The translations under genes were made by a program, and so were the position numbers. Positions 27,301 through 34,111 of a stretch of 64,000 nucleotides of DNA are shown here, piece by piece. The notes under the pieces are model-generated. The model saw only the letters and a list, made by a program, of their open reading frames with translations. It ran no database searches and was not told where the DNA came from. Positions within the stretch are counted from its first letter, which is position 1, and each line of letters opens with the position of its first letter. The stretch comes from Cheilinus undulatus (lineage: Eukaryota > Chordata > Actinopteri > Labriformes > Labridae): NCBI RefSeq assembly GCF_018320785.1, contig NC_054868.1:43903874-43967873 (forward strand). Reading direction: 5' to 3'.

Positions 27301-30275
27301 AAGGATTTAAGTTTACTAAAAAATGTGTCATACTTTGTGATCATGTCAGTGACAAAGTCACAGGCAGCATCTCAGCAGTCAAAACTACCTTCTCACTGTT
27401 CCCCCAAACTACAGTTATAACAGTACACTTAGATGTAGCATCTTCTGCTTCCTTGTAAAACAGACAGTTAAGAATTGGAATGATTTCAAAACATTAAAGA
27501 AATGAATCTGTGAACCTTTAAGGTTTAAGTGTTATGTGCAGTCCATATTAATGCAGAAGAAAACATCCTCATGATGAAATTGTACAGGACAAAACAATTG
27601 ACATTGGCAGATGTTACTGAAAACATATGTCAGCATATTTAAGTTTAGCAGGGTGAGGTTTAAAATAAAAATCACTGGTGAGTCTTGTAACTGTTATAAA
27701 AGTTAAACACAATAAATCCTAGCCAAAGTTTACACCATTTGGTTCTTGAATCCACATAATAAATAAAATGTTTTCACAGAAAATAAAATGACATGAATTA
27801 TCAATACAAAAGCACCATATTTTCTGTATACAAACCCCTTTAAAAAGACATTTACCTGGCCTGAAACAGGCTACAAAACCATTTCATTACGAAAAACATT
27901 CATTTACAGTTTAAATAGTGTCTCAATCACTTATAAAGTGGAAACAGTTCAACAATTTATATGTTGGCAGCATTCAAAAATGGTAGCTAGTCTGTTGTTT
28001 CTCTGTTCAGTCGCATCTCATTAAACCACAATAAAAAAAACTTTAATCTGCTCATTTCAAAACAAACACCTGTTTTAATGAGAGAAACAACAAACTACTT
28101 TAAGTGTGGTACCTCAAGAAACCCTCCCAAACACATCAAATAACACGTAGAGGTTGAGATCTCAACACAAATGTAAGCAACACACAGTGAACAGAAGATA
28201 CACACAGCTTGATCTTTGTTGACAGAATGTTCTCAAGAGAGGTGACTAAAGCCAGAAAGAGGGGGAGAGGGAGAGATGTGAGAGGAGGAGGAGGAGGAGA
28301 GAGTGTTGATTTTGGGTTTGTTTTACATACGGGTCTAGAAGATCCCACCACAGCTGTGTCAGAACGATCTCTGCAGAAACAAACAAACAAACAGACAGGA
28401 ATTAATCAGGAGCTGTGGATACAACTTTCAGCCAACCAGGAATTAATGGCACAATAGGATTGAATTGACATTATGTCGTAGAGACGTTACTTCTGTTTTC
28501 ACTATCTATCAAATCATACATACACAATGAACGTCCTGCCAGCAGGCTTTACTCCACCAATCGGAATGCGGCGGACGATCACGGATGAGTGTTTCGGGAT
28601 ATGGGCGTCATCATCTGTGTATTCTAGAAACACGAGAAATGTTCATTAGAAAACAGAAAACACTCATTTCACCCTTCAAAAAAATTTAAGATTAACTAAA
28701 TATGACAGATATATTGAGAGAAACAGATTGCATCTCAATGTATAAAATCATCATCTGTTAAATACACAGAGGGCTTTGATGGGATCACTTTTACTGGAGG
28801 ATTGGTCCAATTTCAATATAAAGTTTTAAATTAATCAATAAATATAAAAATTAAGCACACTTTTTTTTTTTTTTTTAGATTTCTATAGCACTTTTAAACC
28901 CAAGTGTACAAAGTTCTTTCCATAAAATAAAACAAATAAATATTGTTGAAGCTCAGGTCAAATCAGACGTCATGATTTAGATGTAATCATATATCTGATC
29001 TATTATAACATTTTCTGATATTTTTGGGGGATTTTGAGAAATTGTAGAACAAAACAAGCAATCCTGAAAGCAATCTTGGGCTTTGTGAAATTTCAATGTG
29101 GATTTTCTGTTTTTGATTTACCTGACAACAGTTAAACCAGCAACTTTAAGTCATAAGTACAGCCCTTTGTGTAATAACAACACAATATACCTTTAAAAAT
29201 AAGAAGTATTATTATTGAATGCAGCCTTTTTCAACAGCAATGCCATGGCACCCGGGAGTGCCTTCAAAATGTTTACTTATTAACCAAGAATCATCATGAA
29301 AATTAAGGTCATTAGCTATCCTGTACAAACAATTAATATAGTCTCATATGCTCCTGAAATCACACCAATTTAGGGATTTCGTTTGTTTGGGCAGGTTGCC
29401 AAGGAGTGAGAAAAGCATTAGTGTTTTTAAGGTCTACACCATTGGTTTCTAACCGGGGATCTCAGGGAGGACGTGATGCTTTTTCTGCCCTCAGGTTGTC
29501 ACAATTAGATTGGCATATTTTAACGAAGATCATGCAAAACTTTACTTAAATGGTCCATACAAATGCCTTTGGTATGATAAACATGTGTAGACATGTGTTT
29601 TCTCACAATTTTCTCTAAAAAATTTGAGTTTATGTTGATCTTTGACAGCAATCTATCTTTTTTTTTAATTTGTGTGGGGCTTTGGGAGGCTGGGCTTTTT
29701 TCACATACATGTAGTGGCAGCTCCAGTGGAAAAGGTAAGGAACCACTGGTCAACACAAGACCACAATGCATTTCATCCACAGCATTGAGATAATTTCACA
29801 AGAATGCTTCAGAGATTTATCTTATTGATTATATTTCTGCATACATTCCTCGGCAGTCATAGGGATGTGAAGTGGTTATTTTCTTAATTTTTTTTTTTTT
29901 TTTTTGAAAGGGGTGACTTAAGATTTTCCTAATTTTTAAGGGTGTCTTGGCAGAAAAAGGTTGAAAAAGGCTGCGTTGATCAATCATCATTTTAAAGACA
30001 CATATCTGCAAGAAATGTACAAAAACATACGCAATTGAAACACTATTGCCCCTAAAATGACGCATGACATGTCTGTTGCACGCTTATTTTAAATCAGCTG
30101 ACAACCTACCTTCTCGAGTCTGCGCATTGGTGATCTGCAGGTCGCAGTCTGTGGCCTTGAGGCGCTCTCGGCCCATGATCTGCCTCTTTAGCTCGCTGAG
30201 GGTAATATGCAGCCCATCGAAAGTGACTGTGTTATATTCCAGTTTGGAAGAAAACTTATAGTGAACACACGACAT
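8379..30275 (-). CDS. rbbp6: rbbp6, RB-binding protein 6 E3 ubiquitin ligase (whole gene, 20 coding exons)
   Basis: The joined exons are 30110-30275, 28524-28623, 28331-28370, 25767-25808, 25551-25639, 25322-25418, 25091-25233, 24792-24964, 24229-24332, 21540-21925, 19968-20031, 18302-18359, 18155-18209, 17740-18069, 16121-16219, 14374-15988, 12598-13211, 12400-12470, 12197-12284 and 8379-9348. All junctions are GT-AG and phases agree, giving 5,304 nt and 1,767 residues. Domains in order are the ubiquitin-like DWNN domain (about 1-80), a CCHC zinc knuckle (C161, C164, H169, C174), a RING/U-box-like domain (C260 to C300), a proline-rich region, an SR/RS-rich region from residue 649, long disordered Lys/Ser/Glu-rich segments and a Lys/His-rich nuclear tail. 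In the family this protein binds RB1 and p53, promotes MDM2-dependent p53 ubiquitination, and joins the cleavage and polyadenylation machinery in the nucleus. Identity is firm from close similarity to remembered human RBBP6 and from synteny. Exons 11 to 13 are the least certain because they lack strong similarity. Confidence 0.96.
10544..11802. mobile_element. non-autonomous hAT-type element in rbbp6 intron
   Basis: It is bounded by perfect 8-bp target duplications GTGAAGTA (10536-10543 and 11803-11810). The ends are CTAGAGGTGTAAC and TTTACACCCCT, and subterminal regions are rich in ATCGAT and ATATCGAT. The interior has a GAAA microsatellite (about 11189-11208) and no coding capacity. The exact duplication suggests a fairly recent insertion. 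It lies between coding exons 19 and 20. Confidence 0.88.
12197..12284 (-). CDS. rbbp6: rbbp6 coding exon 19
   Basis: An 88-nt exon encoding VRDGEEPVVKRKPRISRKVL and TSSAASSV, resembling human GKVRRKVTGTEGSSST. The acceptor is a tandem AGCAG, so it may begin at 12284 or 12281 without a frame change. The donor is AG|GTGAGA. Confidence 0.88.
12400..12470 (-). CDS. rbbp6: rbbp6 coding exon 18
   Basis: A 71-nt exon encoding SVSKDRAEKSVPSGEKLAPA and HRE, with a CTCCCAG acceptor and a G|GTAATT donor. Phase fits both neighbours. Sequence similarity is weak. Confidence 0.85.
12598..13211 (-). CDS. rbbp6: rbbp6 coding exon 17
   Basis: It opens with VKPLAQRRIKLNRDMGRKGS, which lines up with human KKIKLNRETGKKIGS. 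The rest is highly charged disorder with Ser-Asp-Arg-Glu runs (SDRERDRGGVSDRERDRVS). The acceptor is CATCCAG and the donor AG|GTCTGT. Confidence 0.92.
14085..14140. mobile_element. terminal fragment of hAT-like MITE
   Basis: The motif ATCAGTATATCTGATATCAG followed by AATATCATGCATCTCTAA resembles the decayed end (GATATC...GCATCCCTA) of a common fish hAT MITE. A similar end occurs at 63690-63732. No partner end was found in this intron. Confidence 0.35.
14374..15988 (-). CDS. rbbp6: rbbp6 coding exon 16 (RS-rich, large)
   Basis: A 1,615-nt exon. Its first part is an RS domain of repeated SRSRSRS units, then RERWERERYRQWEKQYADWY and NKYYKDYEN, matching human KERYREWERKYREWYEKYYKGY. Further on are DATPVRDEPMD, identical to human, and long Lys/Ser/Thr-rich disorder. 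In the family this region holds the SR domain and leads into the RB-binding segment. No methionine lies in the frame before 15423, so a start-codon ORF search would miss the first 560 nt. The donor is CAG|GTGGGT. Confidence 0.95.
16121..16219 (-). CDS. rbbp6: rbbp6 coding exon 15
   Basis: It encodes SKLDEFTKDFHKELMKYR and PKRRRPSYS, matching human SKLDEFTNDFAKELMEYK. The acceptor is a tandem CAGCAG, so splicing may add or skip one codon (start 16219 or 16216). Confidence 0.95.
16220..17739 (-). other. rbbp6: rbbp6 intron between coding exons 14 and 15
   Basis: Non-coding. It includes a decayed hAT-like motif (TCGGCCCGCCGATCAATCGG, about 16777) and a small palindrome AATTCCATCcacttGATGGAATT near 17399-17421. 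Nothing else is recognised. Confidence 0.6.
17740..18069 (-). CDS. rbbp6: rbbp6 coding exon 14 (proline-rich)
   Basis: A 330-nt exon rich in Pro and Tyr (PAPSLYPPPPQPYPPPYT). It ends PPLSKEEFYRQRHHRQDK, matching human APPLSREEFYREQRRLKEE. The donor is AA|GTAAGT. Confidence 0.95.
18155..18209 (-). CDS. rbbp6: rbbp6 coding exon 13 (predicted)
   Basis: A 55-nt exon encoding HQSRPHHSNRGGGRHWE, an Arg/Gly/His-rich piece, between TATGTTAG and AG|GTGAAA. Phase fits exons 12 and 14. Confidence 0.78.
18302..18359 (-). CDS. rbbp6: rbbp6 coding exon 12 (predicted)
   Basis: A 58-nt exon encoding GYHSNFVGHQASMRQAHSS, between TCCCACAG and CAG|GTAAGA. Phase is compatible on both sides. It corresponds to the weakly conserved region before human GRHHSERSQ. 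Confidence 0.75.
19968..20031 (-). CDS. rbbp6: rbbp6 coding exon 11 (predicted)
   Basis: A 64-nt exon encoding EPESEPAVAPDTSKTADSGS. It is supported by an acceptor (TTTATAG), a donor (CAG|GTGAGT) and matching phase, not by strong similarity. It lies 25 bp from the edge of the foldback transposon. Confidence 0.72.
20057..21473. mobile_element. foldback DNA transposon bounded by TTAA, in rbbp6 intron
   Basis: Terminal inverted repeats of about 35-40 bp (GCCCAGTTTAGACCAAAGATT and its inverse AATCTTTGGTCTGAACTGGGC) sit directly inside TTAA at 20053-20056 and 21474-21477, as in piggyBac-type insertions. A second inverted pair lies inside (about 20341-20400 and 20938-21002), with a repeated CTCCTCCA motif. 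There is no coding capacity. It separates coding exons 10 and 11. Confidence 0.82.
21540..21925 (-). CDS. rbbp6: rbbp6 coding exon 10 (proline/alanine-rich)
   Basis: The exon opens with AVNNFKNETGYTKRARKQV, which is conserved with human, and runs into a Pro/Ala-rich low-complexity stretch (TPAPTPVPAPTPATPVAAP). That stretch is likely disordered and fast evolving. The donor is GG|GTAAGT. The next intron holds a 1.4-kb foldback element. Confidence 0.95.
22199..23920. mobile_element. non-autonomous hAT-type element with internal duplication
   Basis: It is flanked by perfect 8-bp duplications TCTAAATT (22191-22198 and 23921-23928), with ends AGGCTTGGGCAGTATCC and TACTGCCCATTCCTAG. A second right-end-like sequence (TACTCCGGTATGTGATATTA then CTCATTCCTAG) lies at 23090-23120, so it appears to contain two partial copies in tandem. 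A 16-C run lies at 22269-22284. It sits in the intron between coding exons 9 and 10. Confidence 0.85.
24229..24332 (-). CDS. rbbp6: rbbp6 coding exon 9 (RING, second half)
   Basis: It completes C284 and the RING with HICFTCKQSDVSPDNLIAN and KFLRQ. The last zinc pair is C297 and C300. The residue after C297 is Phe where human has Pro (CPTC). The donor is CAG|GTAACC. Confidence 0.96.
24792..24964 (-). CDS. rbbp6: rbbp6 coding exon 8 (RING, first half)
   Basis: It encodes an acidic stretch and then the first half of the RING, LLCPICNDLMTDAVVIPCC, followed by GNSYCDE. The first zinc ligands are C260 and C263, and the cysteine-rich loop keeps C275, C276 and C281. The acceptor is ATACAG|G and the donor GAG T|GTGAGT. 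Confidence 0.97.
25091..25233 (-). CDS. rbbp6: rbbp6 coding exon 7
   Basis: It encodes the linker between knuckle and RING, including TSKGIPQSFMV and GAMLTSTGEYAIPAID, which match human TGIPRSFM and GAMLTNTGKYAIPTID. The donor is AA|GTACGT. Confidence 0.96.
25322..25418 (-). CDS. rbbp6: rbbp6 coding exon 6 (CCHC zinc knuckle)
   Basis: It carries the zinc knuckle YTCFRCGKAGHYIRQCP, with ligands C161, C164, H169 and C174 in C-x2-C-x4-H-x4-C spacing. In this family the knuckle binds single-stranded RNA. The donor is ATG|GTAATAA. Confidence 0.97.
25551..25639 (-). CDS. rbbp6: rbbp6 coding exon 5
   Basis: It encodes TANLVDANASEEDKIKAMM and then the TQSNHEYDPI segment, almost identical to human RBBP6. 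The acceptor is TATTTAAG and the donor CA|GTTAGT. Confidence 0.96.
25767..25808 (-). CDS. rbbp6: rbbp6 coding exon 4
   Basis: A 42-nt phase-0 exon encoding TDSSPSLSLAQLAK, which matches human SSASISLAQLTK. The acceptor is CCTGCAG and the donor AAG|GTACTG. Confidence 0.94.
25809..28330 (-). other. rbbp6: rbbp6 intron between coding exons 3 and 4
   Basis: About 2.5 kb without a recognised repeat family or exon. Its first 195 nt stay open in the exon 3 frame and ATTAAA hexamers follow, which would suit an alternative 3' end. Confidence 0.5.
28136..28330 (-). other. rbbp6: possible intron-retained tail of a DWNN-only rbbp6 isoform
   Basis: The exon 3 frame stays open across its own donor for 64 codons and stops at 28136. 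An ATTAAA hexamer lies 57 nt further on (28074-28079, minus strand) and another at 28042-28047. Human RBBP6 is known to make a short DWNN-only protein by ending within this part of the gene. The tail starts with VCK in both species, but that simply follows from the GTATGTAA-type donor. The read-through product would be 166 residues. This is inference. Confidence 0.4.
28331..28370 (-). CDS. rbbp6: rbbp6 coding exon 3 (short linker)
   Basis: A 40-nt exon encoding DRSDTAVVGSSRP, between a TTCTGCAG acceptor and a CCC|GTATGTAAA donor. Failure to use this donor leaves an open frame of 64 more codons to 28136, which resembles the known human DWNN-only isoform layout. Confidence 0.9.
28524..28623 (-). 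CDS. rbbp6: rbbp6 coding exon 2 (DWNN domain end)
   Basis: It encodes EYTDDDAHIPKHSSVIVRR and the following IPIGGVK motif, which closes the DWNN fold. The acceptor is TTTCTAG and the donor GT|GTATGTATG. Length is 100 nt. Confidence 0.96.
28874..28940. repeat. short dispersed fish repeat fragment
   Basis: ATTTCTATAGCACTTTTAAA and AAGTTCTTTCCATAAAATAAA resemble the conserved block ATATAGCACTTTTCATAC...AAAGTGCTTTACAAA seen at 58490-58560. Both look like decayed parts of a SINE or LINE tail common in fish. Confidence 0.4.
29221..29974. mobile_element. hAT-like MITE in rbbp6 intron 1 (outer element)
   Basis: It has exact inverted ends GCAGCCTTTTTCAAC and GTTGAAAAAGGCTGC. Its interior is interrupted by a second element (29440-29748). 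I see no clear target duplication, which suggests greater age than the inner insertion. Confidence 0.7.
29440..29748. mobile_element. nested 309-bp hAT-like MITE
   Basis: Ends CATTGGTTTCTAACC and GGTAAGGAACCACTG are flanked by the near-identical 8-mers GTCTACAC and GTCAACAC. It lies wholly inside the outer element at 29221-29974. It is the same family as the outermost layer of the composite at 36528-38631. Confidence 0.75.
30110..30275 (-). CDS. rbbp6: rbbp6 coding exon 1 (DWNN domain start)
   Basis: This exon encodes residues 1-55, starting MSCVHYKFSSKL, nearly identical to the human N-terminus. It makes the first two thirds of the ubiquitin-fold DWNN domain. The donor is G|GTAGGT in phase 1. 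The ATG at 30275 is the conserved family start. Confidence 0.97.
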
Positions 30276-31240
30276 TTTTACAGGTCTAGTAACTTAAATT
30301 AACCAAGCACAAGAGGAGAACAACACAGGCCTGTGATATAACCAAATCAAACAGCGTTAACACTACACACAGGAGGCTAAATCTGCTGACTTTAATTAGT
30401 AAACCTTCTTTATATTCACTGAATACACAGCGGACAAATAAGGGACTAAATAGGAAAGGGTTTATGTCGCAGATGACGACAGAGTCCGTGTTATTGCGAA
30501 AGAAAAATAATTGAGATGTAAGGCCAGAGCGCCATTGAGCGGCGCAGTGTACCCGACAGTTCTTTAGAGTCCGATAAAACACATTAGGATGCCACAAAAT
30601 CCAACAAGAGTCCAAGCAGAATAGAGAATTTTTACAAGTCCGTAGTAAATGGTCCTTGGTGGAAAGCCCCGGCCGCCGCGCTACAAGCCGCTAATGTAGC
30701 TCGAAGCGGGCCTGGGGTTTCCCGAGCATGAGTCCGTGTGGGTGATGTTTGCCTTACAGGAGCAGTTCTTCAAAAGCCAAGACAAACACTACCGAGCTCC
30801 CCAAAGCGTCCATGAAACAATGTGACAGGCTCCGCAAGTCCACAACTTTGACGTTGTCGCTGTTACAGCTTGAAAATGTTGTTTGTAAAACGAAATTTAT
30901 CGAATAACTGTTACCTAGTTAGCCAACACCGAGGCTAACATGCTACACCTCCAGATTAGCTTACGTTACCTCGACACAATATGAAAACCAACCAAACAAA
31001 AGCTAACCGCTAATGGTCAACGGGGAAATGCTTACAGTGCTGCTCCGTAGAGCTAACAAAATATATACAAAATCCACCAGTTATGATACCAGGGCGTAGA
31101 GTTTCCTCTTCTTTACGTTCACGTGTTCCATGAAAAAAAAAACAGATTTGAATCCAGTTTTATCTTGAATTTTAATCCATAAATTCCACTTCGGTTGTCC
31201 GAGCTGCTCGTCTCCTCGCTGTTTCATCAAAATGGCGTCT
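30276..31240 (-). promoter_or_regulatory. rbbp6: rbbp6 5'UTR and GC-rich promoter region
   Basis: The interval upstream of the rbbp6 ATG has GC-rich, CpG-containing stretches, clearest at 30660-30740, unlike the AT-rich surroundings. A YY1-like AAAATGGCGTC lies at 31229-31239. No splice acceptor is needed before the ATG, so the 5'UTR may be continuous. A 109-codon upstream ORF lies at 30286-30615. The transcription start cannot be fixed from sequence. Confidence 0.55.
30286..30615 (-). other. upstream ORF in putative rbbp6 leader
   Basis: A 109-codon frame begins MDSCWILWHPNVF and stops 10 nt before the rbbp6 start codon. If transcripts begin above 30615 it would precede the main ORF and could reduce its translation. 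The peptide has no recognisable domain and is hydrophobic and Cys-rich, so a role through ribosome occupancy is likelier than a protein product. Confidence 0.3.
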
Positions 31241-31871
31241 GGCGGAAACGGATGTATCCAGGGTCCATCCAAAGATTAAACACAGAGACAAGAGGTTTAC
31301 CTTCAGCTTTACTGTGACAACATTGCTGATAAAATCTGTATATTTAATTTTGTTTCAATAAAGACTGAACATGAAGAGCTTTTGCAGTATTAATTCCATT
31401 ACTTGACATGAAATCTAGTCTACGTTCTGTCATTCTTTCCTTTTGCGCTTTGTGCATTGTCGGCTATAAATTTAACGGTCGTAACAGCTGCGCAGTACTT
31501 GTAGCACCTGACCTCAGCCATTTAAGTGTTAATAAAAGTGCTTTTGATTAAACAATCATGGCGGATGACTTGGGGTATATTCATCCTTAACGTGTTTTCC
31601 CTTACAGTACTACATAGTTCTTAGGCGTATAAAGTCAAAGTAGATGTGAACCATCTTAACCCTCTCCTCTTTGATTTGGTATGTCCTGTCATGAAGGCCA
31701 TGTGTACCCGTATCATCATCGCAGCAATCCATACTTGGCAGTTGAAGTGGTTGTAGCATTCCCCGGTAATATATCATCAAAGTTTTACTTCTACTTACAT
31801 CATTCGCCCTCAATTTGTGTGTTGTTTTTTGTTGTTGTTGATTTTTTTGGATCTATTACGTTATACATCGA

Positions 31872-31953
31872 GGTAGCGTGGCCGAGCGGTCTAAGGCGCT
31901 GGATTAAGGCTCCAGTCTCTTCGGGGGCGTGGGTTCGAATCCCACCGCTGCCA
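31872..31953 (+). tRNA. tRNA-Leu (anticodon AAG), copy 1
   Basis: An 82-nt gene with acceptor arms GGTAGCG and CGCTGCC, discriminator A, and anticodon stem CTGGA/TCCAG around loop TTAAGGC (anticodon AAG). It has a class II long variable arm (TCTCTTCGGGGGC) and T-arm GTGGGTTCGAATCCCAC. The internal A box (TGGCCGAGCGG) and B box (GGTTCGAATCC) are intact, and a TTTT Pol III stop lies at 31957-31960. It looks functional. It lies about 0.6 kb from the rbbp6 promoter, on the opposite strand. Confidence 0.98.
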
Positions 31954-32299
31954 GGGTTTTGTGATGTTTGGTGAACATCATATAAGCAAATAGAACATCT
32001 ACGATAAATAGAAGGGTTGTATAATGCACAATTCGCAGGCCTTCTGTGTTACCTGAGAAATCATTAACAATGTAATTCCTGTAAAAGCATGCCTCTAAAC
32101 CAGTCATAGCTAATCATTTCTAATGGCTACTGCCTTAGCACATTTGTGTTCAAAATATGCCTTTTTTTTTGGACTGCTTACCTTTTCAAGCCCAAGTTAG
32201 AGGCACTGATGCCATTCCTATTTGTGGAATAAAACACAGTACAGGCTTCTACTGTGTGATGAGCATCAGAGGGGTTTTAGAGATGTACGGAAGCCACTG

Positions 32300-32425
32300 G
32301 GAAAAAAAAAATTTGAGATTAAAGTCAGAATTCTGACTTTAATCTCAGAATTCTGACTTTAAACTCAGAATTCTGACTTTTTTCTCACAAGTGAAAAAAA
32401 AATTTCATCTCAAATATTTTTTTTA
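32300..32425. repeat. palindromic minisatellite (AATTCTGACTTTAATC)
   Basis: Three tandem copies of a 20-23 bp unit containing CAGAATTCTGACTTTAATC, preceded by its own inverse (GAGATTAAAGTCAGAATTC), so the tract can fold on itself. A-rich and T-rich flanks (AAAAAAAAATTTGAG and CTCAAATATTTTTTT) extend the inverted symmetry. Similar tracts are common in fish genomes. Confidence 0.8.
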
Positions 32426-32520
32426 AATGGCCCTAATACTCTTCCGTAGGGATGAGTACACTCCATGAAGATCAAAAATTAAATGGGTATACTCCACATA
32501 CCTGCAAATATCCACAACTA

Positions 32521-33066
32521 CAGGTGCATCTTAAAGAATTGGAATATCATGTAAAAATTCTAGATTCTGGATATTCCAGATTAATCTCATTCAGAAGTGA
32601 AACAATTCAAGACTTTTGGTTTAAATCTTGATGATTACAGTTTACAGCTAAAAAATCCACTATCTCAAAATATTAGAATATTGTGTAAAAGTCCACTTTG
32701 CAAAGGTTTCCTGAAGCTTCTCTCTCTCACTCTGGTTCAGTACACACAACCACAATCATGGGAAGACTGTTGACTCGACTGTTTTTCAGAGGACAATCAT
32801 TGGCACCTTCCAAAATGAGAGTGAGCCACAGAAGGTCACTGCTGAAAGGGAAGGCTGTTCTCAGAGGCTGTATCAAAGCATAAACTATGCTTTGATACAG
32901 CCTCCAGTTTATGTAAGCCATAATCAGCAACATAAAAAACAAAAAAAGTCTTGATATATTTAACTTCATATGAGATTAATCTAGAATATATGTTTCCCTT
33001 CTTGAATTAAATCACAGGAAGAAAAACTTTTTATGATATTCTATTTTTTTTTTAGATGCACCACTG
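32521..33066 (+). mobile_element. Tc1/mariner-like relic, internally deleted
   Basis: It starts CAGGTGCATCTTAAAGAATT and ends AGATGCACC. The middle still reads as a transposase helix-turn-helix (TIIGTFQNESEPQKVTAEREG then CSQ in frame), with the catalytic part gone. A 41-bp near-perfect hairpin (32864-32904) sits at the deletion point. It separates the two tRNA units. Confidence 0.7.
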
Positions 33067-33146
33067 CACAGTACATGTCTTATTATCATGTCATATTAGA
33101 TGCCTTTAATTTAATTTTTCAGCCTTTTTTTGGAGTCACCTGAAGA

Positions 33147-33228
33147 GGTAGCGTGGCCGAGCGGTCTAAGGCGCTGGATTAAGGCTCCAGTCTCTTCGGG
33201 GGCGTGGGTTCGAATCCCACCGCTGCCA
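33147..33228 (+). tRNA. tRNA-Leu (anticodon AAG), copy 2
   Basis: Identical over all 82 nt to the copy 1,275 bp upstream, again with a TTTT stop just downstream (33232-33235). The flanks are also related: both genes are followed by CAGGGTTTTGTGATG, by a TGTATAATGCACAA block, and by a TGCTTACCTTT block about 300 bp from the gene start. The pair therefore arose by segmental tandem duplication, and the gene bodies stayed identical while the flanks drifted. Confidence 0.98.
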
Positions 33229-34076
33229 GGGTTTTGTGATGATTGTGACCATCATATCATACATTGGTTAGAAAGGCTGTATAATGCACAAACTAAATGC
33301 TTACTAGTGTAGCTGAAAAGTGACAGTGTTGCTAATGCTACTACATGATGACTAGACAAGAACGTCTCTCTACATTCTGCATAACCAGAGGAAATACTTA
33401 ACTACTGTGTCTGAACTATGCTCAAACTTTGCCTTCTTATCTGTATTGCTTACCTTTCAAACTCTTTGAGTTCAGAGGGTTCAAAAGTACAGTCCGGTCC
33501 TCACAGTGTCTGCATACACATAAGGTTGCCCTTGTAAAAATGTAGTTGATGACCTGCTCCACGGGTTATACCATAAACCACCACAAAATAAACATTTCAA
33601 CTAAACAGAAGCCCTGATTTAGTTAAAAGCACCACTTTTCTTCTTCTTCTACTACTAATCATGTTGAGGACTCGTGCATGTGGCACACAGTACATCATTC
33701 AAAGCTCAAAATCAATTCAAAACTGATGAAAGAAACCACAAAGATATCAATGTTCTAAGGGGAATATGCCCTCCTAACTTGGCTGGGGATGGACCTTTTC
33801 AATACACAACAACTAAAGATGCTTTGAATGATTATGTTAATCTTATTTTAAATTATACAGGGTTCAAATACCTTAATAATAAAGCCGAGTCTTACAGTTG
33901 TCTGTTCGTTTTTACCTCATCTTGTTCCAGCTATTCTTGATATTGTTGTCTTTTGGATTTTTCCATGGTAATATCAGATATCAAAAAGATCTAATATTTT
34001 AAGATTAAATGTCTTAGCAGTTATTGTGACTGTTGGAAATATTGTTGGCTGAACAGTCCAGAGTGTTCTTCATTAA

Positions 34077-34111
34077 AACCTCACTGCTGTCAGGGTTTTT
34101 ATGATAGCAAC
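34077..34111 (+). pseudogene. possible vestige of a third tRNA-Leu unit
   Basis: TCACTGCTGTCAGGGTTTTT followed by ATGAT resembles the 3' end and trailer of the tRNA-Leu units (CCACCGCTGCCAGGGTTTT plus GTGATG). The body of the tRNA is not visible upstream. This is a weak match over about 30 nt. Confidence 0.3.

Larger units (their letters stand above)
31872..33490 (+). repeat. tandem segmental duplication carrying tRNA-Leu genes
   Basis: Two units of at least 310 bp (31872 to about 32185, and 33147 to about 33460) share the tRNA, its terminator and dispersed downstream blocks at the same offsets. TGCTTACC is at +303 and +300. The spacer of about 960 bp contains a palindromic minisatellite and a Tc1-like relic, probably inserted after the duplication. 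Confidence 0.75.

Noticed and set aside
31681-31974. 97-codon plus-strand frame running into the tRNA-Leu gene
   Set aside because: The frame overlaps a clear tRNA. The same chance peptide (VAWPSGLRRWIKAPVSSGAW) appears at copy 2.
32300-32425. CRISPR-like direct repeats
   Set aside because: Units are contiguous and palindromic without unique spacers, and the genome is eukaryotic.
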